NCBI GenBank assembly: GCA_001939145.1
Contig: LSRX01000055.1
Span: forward strand, 873,585 to 937,584
Direction of reading: 5' to 3'
Source: Symbiodinium microadriaticum
Taxonomy: Eukaryota > Sar > Dinophyceae > Suessiales > Symbiodiniaceae
Length of the DNA: 64,000 nt
Made by a program: the position numbers and the translations under genes. This document shows positions 26,001 through 32,700 of this stretch, piece by piece (the first letter of the stretch is position 1; each line of letters opens with the position of its first letter). Under the pieces are notes generated by a model, which was not told the DNA's origin, searched no databases, and worked only from the letters and a program-made list of their open reading frames with translations.

Positions 26001-29000
26001 ACATAGACAGGGATAGAGGGAGAGAGAGAGAGCCCTCCAAGGCTCCAAGGACTCATAGTTTAAGGCTTTTGGGTTCCAAGACCACATTGTACAAGAGGCT
26101 TTTGGGCTATTTAGAGCCTTAGGGTAAGGCATATCAAGGAATTGAGAGGTTTTGGACTGCTTTGGCCGAGGCCAGCGCTCTTGTGAAAGGGGCCGATCAC
26201 CTCGCGGCATTCGATTGGGCGACAAAAACCACTGCACGCGGCTTGGGGCTATGACGCTCTGCATTGTCGGAGAATTGAAATCCTTAGTGCAGTTAGTTGT
26301 TAACTGTTTGAAACGGCGGTCACGAAACGTAGTTCAACCTTTGCTGTCGAACTCCACCTACTACCTACCTTCACCACATGGACATTGGCGCTGTTACAAG
26401 ATCCTCTTGGTGCTAAGCTGCCTGGAACCCAAAACCAGGTTAGGGTTTGTTGGCCCTAAATCTAGCTCGTGTCATCGTGGAGCCTGTTCTATGGTTCTGG
26501 ATGAGCGTAGAATAATAGCTAGGTCGCAAGAACAGAGCTATGCTTGTTGTGGAATCGGGGAATCAGGGTACATCCTGACGACACTCTTCAAGCTTCCTTC
26601 TGCAAAGAAATCCTGGGAAACAAAACTAAACCAACAAATGGAAACCTGGCTTTAAGGTGCAGGGTTTAGGCGCTTTCAAGTCTTCGGATTCAGGGTTCAG
26701 GGTGCCGGCTCTGGGATAAGGATGCAGGTTAGGGCTTACAGTACTGCTTCGGGTTTCAGGTGTTGGGAGTGTCTGCCCCTTCTCTTCGAGTCCCACTCCG
26801 TAGGCCTTGATGCCACCGTAGGACTTGAAGTTCTCTAAGACCTGAAAGTTTAGGTATGTTGGGTTTGGGACTAGGGTCTAGGATTGGGGCTTGGGGGTTT
26901 TAGGTCTTTAGGGCTTGTAAGTTGCATGTCGTGATCCAGCGACTACCTTTGCACACTTCTCTGCCGATTGCTGTGATGAAATATGCTTCGGTCCAGTCGT
27001 CTGGGCCGTATTGTCAGAAGAATGATTCGCATGGAGAATGACAGATACTCAGAGGTCGCTGGAGTCTCATTGTCTACTTTGCACTCCTTTTGCTACCGGC
27101 TCGGGTCATTGAAATCCTCTTCTTCGGAATCTGGGCTAGTGATTGTCACAACATCCTGCCCGTGATCTAGGCTCGAGGTGGGCAGTCTGACACTTCACTT
27201 CAACCTTCATACCCGAAGCCCTATACTATACACAGTACCCTAAACCCACAACGGCCTAGCTTCATCAGCAGCCAAGAGGCGATCTTCTGAATCATGAGAC
27301 GGGGCTTTCGAGCCTTCTCCTCCTCCTCCTCCTGGATGGGTTGATGGCTCAGGGGTTGGCCGTTTGAATGAGTTTAGACTGCTGCTGCGATTTTCGAAAA
27401 GGCATCCTGGATCGCAAGTTTCGAACACCGAGACATCAAACAAGACCTTGAAGGCCCAACTTTGAGACAAGAAGCCTCCAGACCCTCTGAAATCCATGCA
27501 ACAAACTTTTCTTTCGCTACAGGAAGCCTCCTGTCACAAACTTTACCTGCACAAGACACCCCCTTAAAAGTCTAACCTTACTAACCCCTCAACCTTGAAT
27601 TATAGGGTTAGCTAAGCCGTCGTGAAACTGTGCTGAATCCACTAACTCTATACAAGAAGAACGTCCAAGCCCCCAGAGCCTTTGCGGCAGCCTCTGCGGC
27701 AGGCGCTTCTGCCTCTGGAGCCTCTGCCGGCTGCGCAGCTTCCGCTTGTGCTTCCTGGTGCGTGCGGGAGAGAGAGAGAGAGAGAGAGAGTGTGAGAAAA
27801 AAAGAGAGGAAACCCTAGAACCCTAAGAGCCACGACACAAACTACAATCCAGGTTTAGGGGCTACCGATTAATTAGCGGTAGCAAGGCCTCTACAAGCAT
27901 GCTAAACCGCAACTCCTATTCTAAAACCGTTCTACTGCCTAAACCCCAAAAACCTGAATGCCACAGCGTGCAAGCCCCAAACCTCTGATAGCTTATGGTG
28001 ACTCCTGCCGAGCTTTCATCCACACCAGGACCCTCCAAGACGCTCTCATAAAGCCCGTGTGGTCTTTCATACTACGCATTTAGGGTATAAGGGTACTTGG
28101 ACGGGTCTAGGTAGACAGCGGTCGAGCACAGTCAAAGCCTAGGAGTTTTTGAGCCGCTCATCCTTTCGATTCATACCGCTGGAACTTATAGGGCCGATAC
28201 GGTGGAAGGTTTGGGGTTTGCGGTTTTGGATACTGTTTAGGGTTTAGGTATTTAGGGTTTAGATTATTGGGCTGAGGGTTGACAATAGGGTTCTAGAGAG
28301 GCCCAAGCCTTACAAGTACCAGAAACAAAGGAGACGAAAAGTAGGACCGTGTGGGACCCCTCAGTGTGCAGATGATTGCAAAGGAACATGGCTGAGACAC
28401 ATCTTTAGGGCTTAGGGTTTACCTGTAACCGAAAAGACCTACTTTTATAGGGAACTAGATATAGAAACCAAAATAAGGAACCCTAAAATGGTAGGTTTTT
28501 CCGGCTACAGGTAGGGGTTTAGGGATGCATGTTTGTCAGCATTCGAGGCTGGCCTCAAGCACCGGATCGTCCGCAGCTTCGTCCGCCTCTTCCTCTTCAC
28601 CTTCTCCCTCGCTTGGGTTTTTGTTGGTTCGAAGGCTTGCAGGGTTGATGATCTACGGCTTGACGGTTTAACCATGAAGAGCTTTCGGAGTAGAGGTTGA
28701 GGGCTTTCAGGTTTCATTTGGGCTGAACAAGGTTTATAGGGTTTAGGGCGGCTGAGGCTTGCTGTCTGGCGCTGTTTTGGCTTCCGGGATCGGGAAGTCG
28801 ACACCATCGCCATCGAGAGCATCTTCGAGGTAAAGAATACGCTCACAATGATGCCGGCACCGGTGGAGATAGTGCTGGTGATGGCGAAGGCGGTGGTACG
28901 GATTGCATGCTGGCGCTGGTGCTGGTGGCAGTGGTGCCTGTGGCTGTGCTGGCGCTCCGGGCATGCTGGTAGTGCTAGTGCTGCTGGTAGCCTTTGTCGT

Positions 29001-29239
29001 TGACTCTCTTGTGAAAGTGTTTTCGTTGCTGGGTCATGTGTACCCCGTGAAGAAGGGGATGCCCGCGTCTTCATCTCAGCTCCCGGAGCTCTACAGGCAC
29101 GGTAGGGTTTGGGTTTTCGGACAAGCCACGCAGCTCCAAATCTGAAACCAACATCTCCAGCATGCAAAACTTTCGGATGACTTAAAAGCCGGCTGCGAAC
29201 GAGAGAAGAGTGAATATACAGGGGCCGAAATAGTTGGAA

Positions 29240-29273
<34 letters not shown>

Positions 29274-29724
29274 TTTTGGGGGGGGGGGGGTAGATGATGG
29301 CATATGTTTGCTAACTACTAGTACAGGGAATGTGGGAGGATATTCTTACCACTGGTTCCGACCCCGGACAAAAACACCAGCAGCGCTTCTGAAACGGTGG
29401 AGGACCTCGCCAGCTTCTGCTTCTTCAGCTTCGGCCTGACACTTCAGCCAAACACCACAGGCGCCTTTAATCATTAGCATAGGGGTAGGAGCATTTCATC
29501 GCAGATTGTATAGGGACGATAGAGAGAATAATGCTGAAGGATTTTGTTATTTTCGACATGTCAACATGCACATGGTGTGTGTGTGTGTGTGCGTATATAT
29601 ATATATATATACACATACACACACATACACATACACACACATACATACATACATACATACATAATTACATACATAATTACATACATAATTACATACATAA
29701 TTACATACATAATTACATACATAC

Positions 29725-29755
<31 letters not shown>

Positions 29756-32700
29756 GAATATCATGTTAATGTGTACATAGCCTGATATTATGGAACGCTG
29801 TATTTTAACATTATCTTGGCATGGGCTTGGTAGGCTCAGATTTCGTGCGTTGTTGCGGCATGGAGTCAGGGTCTGTGGCATTTGGGTGGAAAAATCGGTG
29901 TTTCTGGAGGGCTTTGGTGGCAAGAGCAACTCTAAGCTATAGCCCATTTCCTAAAGCCCTAAAGCCCCCCCCCCCTCCCCCTACATGAACCTGGGAACCC
30001 CATTACACATCGCAACGACCCTTGTCCTAAAACCGACACTCGTAAGAACGTAAACTATTGAAGGCAGCGGCAGGGGTCCTCTGACCTGATCCAACCAGAC
30101 TGGCTTAGGCTTTCATGGGTATCTATGAAGCCTTGGAAGGTAGTTATCGGCTTTGTGGGATTTAGAACTTGTGGTTTCCTGGAAAACCCTAAAACCCTAA
30201 AACCCCAAAACCCTAAAACCCCTAAAGGCTCTAAAGCCCTACCACCCCAAAGCCCACCTCGACTTCTTCGGCTTCAGCCTCTTCTGCTTCAGCCTCCTCC
30301 TGCGCCTCCGACTCTGAGGCTGGGAATCTGTCATGTCTGGGGGGCCTTTAAGGTTTAGGGTTGTGGGCTCCTTTGGGTTTAGGGCTTCGGGTTGTGGGCT
30401 CCTTTGGGTTTAGGGTTTAGGGTTTAGGGTTGTGGGTTTAATGTAAGGGGCCTTTACCCATAGGACGCTAAGTAGTTCCTTTTGGGGATTACCTTGTAGG
30501 GTTTTGAATATGAACCCTGAAAAACAACTATGGGTAGGGTTTAGGGTTGTGTGGTCTCCTTTATAGGTATATATAATTACAATATTGGCATAACTATTTC
30601 GGCTTCTATAATCTAGTCTGAGGGAGTTGGGTTTAGGGCCATTCTGAAGTTTATGGCTTTACGGCTCATCAGGCTTACATTTTTTGGGGCTTCGGGCTCA
30701 TAAGGCTTATAAGTAGTAGCTTAGGGTTTAAGGTATTATAGGGTTTATAAAATGTCTATATAGTGTGAAGGCGTAGGGTTTATAGGACTTACCTTAACCT
30801 GCCAAAAGAGCACTTTTTTGCAGGTTCTGATTATAAACCCTCACATGGGATTTTAGGGACCCTACAAAAAAGTAGGCTCTGGTGGGAAAAGGTAGAGTTT
30901 TGAGTCGTATAGGGTTTAGGGTATTATAAGGTCCATTATAAAATGCTTATACTATATAGTATTAAGGCTTAGGGTCTATAGGACTTAGAGTTTTGGGTCG
31001 GGGCCCCTTCGCATTCGGGTCAGTTAGAGGGGATGACGATGGACTTTCTGGCCCCGGGGCCTTGCGGTTGATGGTATAAGGCCTGCATTACCCATAATAA
31101 GGAATATACCATAATTCCCATAGTTTAGGGTTAAGGGTTTAGGGTGCATTACCCATAATGAGGAAAAAACCATAATTCCCATAGTTTAGGGTTTAGGGTT
31201 TAGGGTGCATTACCCATAATGAGGAATATACCATAATTCCCATAGTTTAGGGTTTGCATTACCCATAATGAGGAATATACCATAATTCCCATAGTTTAGG
31301 GTCCTTAAGGTAATGCAGGATTTATATCATCAACAGTAGTGCCATGTAGAAGCGGTCAAGTCGGCAGGATGCGTGGGCTGGGTAGGGTTTAGGGCTTAGG
31401 GCTTGGATGGTTTAGGGTATAGGGTACGGGCTTAATTGCGGTTTAGGGTTTAGGCTTAGGATTTCATGATTTGGGGTTTAGGTTTAGGTTTTGGGTTTAG
31501 GTTTGGAGTTTAGGGGTGCTATAAATCGGTTCTGGGATTGCTGTCAACTGTTCGAGGAACGGATCAGATTCAAAACGACAGCCCGTTCTGCAGTTCACAA
31601 CAATGCGACCAGATATTGGCAATGGGAGTACGCTGAAACGTTGGAGGGATCGAAGTCGATCTTCAAAAAGGAATATTTCTACATGCCACGAGCCACTGAA
31701 AAACAACCAGTAAAGTAAGTAATTCCCAAACCGAAGTCCTAAACCTATCTTTGAACTCACAGAGCTCTACAACTAAAGAACAAACCAAGTCGACTTTCTG
31801 ACCTCAACAGCTTCGACTCCTAGGGTTTGAGGAGCATCTTGACCAGTTTTTCGGTTTAGGATTTAGGGATGCTCAGGGGTGCTGCATTATAGGGTTTAGG
31901 GTCTAGGGCTTCAGGTTTAGGTCTTCGGTTTAGGGTTTAGGGTGCTGTCTAGGGTTTAGGGTTTAGGGTTTAGGGCTTAAGGTTTAGGTCGTCGGTTTAG
32001 GGTTTTGGGCGCTTTGGGGGGGTTTAGGGTTTAGGCCTTAAGGTTTTGGGTGTAGGGCTCTGTCATGGGGCTTGTCTCTGGAACGATGGTATCTGCATGT
32101 AACTGCAGTAGTTGCGATGTTTCTGCTACGCGCACTTCAACCAACACCTTTGTTCCAGGATTGCCAAGGCTTCTGTATTGGATGATCTGCGGCACTATGG
32201 TCACTAGAGGCATTATTTAGACACTCTTCTCTGCAACAATGAAGGGTTAGCGCAAGATGCTAAGTATTGCCCTGAAAGAAGGACAGGTCATTCACTCAAC
32301 GGTCTACATAGACCTAAACCCCTGAACCCTAACCCCTCATCTAATACCCAAGGGCCAAATCCGAAACCCTGAAGCCCTAAACCTGCAAGACTAAACCTGC
32401 TCAACTGACCGCTGATTGCCCTGATTCCTTTGCCATTCGGTCCTTTGTCTTGCGACGCTTCGCCTTGAGACAATGTACTGTTGGAATCCAAGGCACGAGC
32501 CGTGGGTCTAAACATTATTTAGGGTTGAGGGTTACGGTTTACTGGCTTGAAAGGGTTTACGACTTTCGGCTTTTCGCTCTTTCAGTCGTCTGCCTTGTGT
32601 GTTGCCCGGGTTTGTGGTTTCGAATGCAATAAGTCTCATCCGGAACAATGCGGGCCAGTGGGCTTTTGAAAAAGCAAGCAACGTACGACTTCAACCTTTC

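Noticed and set aside
28505-29167. 220-codon minus-strand frame
   Set aside because: It runs through introns and the antisense of better exon islands. The acidic SMC4 exons here lie in other frames.
29640-29757. CRISPR-like array because of regular 12-bp units
   Set aside because: The units are a microsatellite with no unique spacers, in a eukaryotic context.
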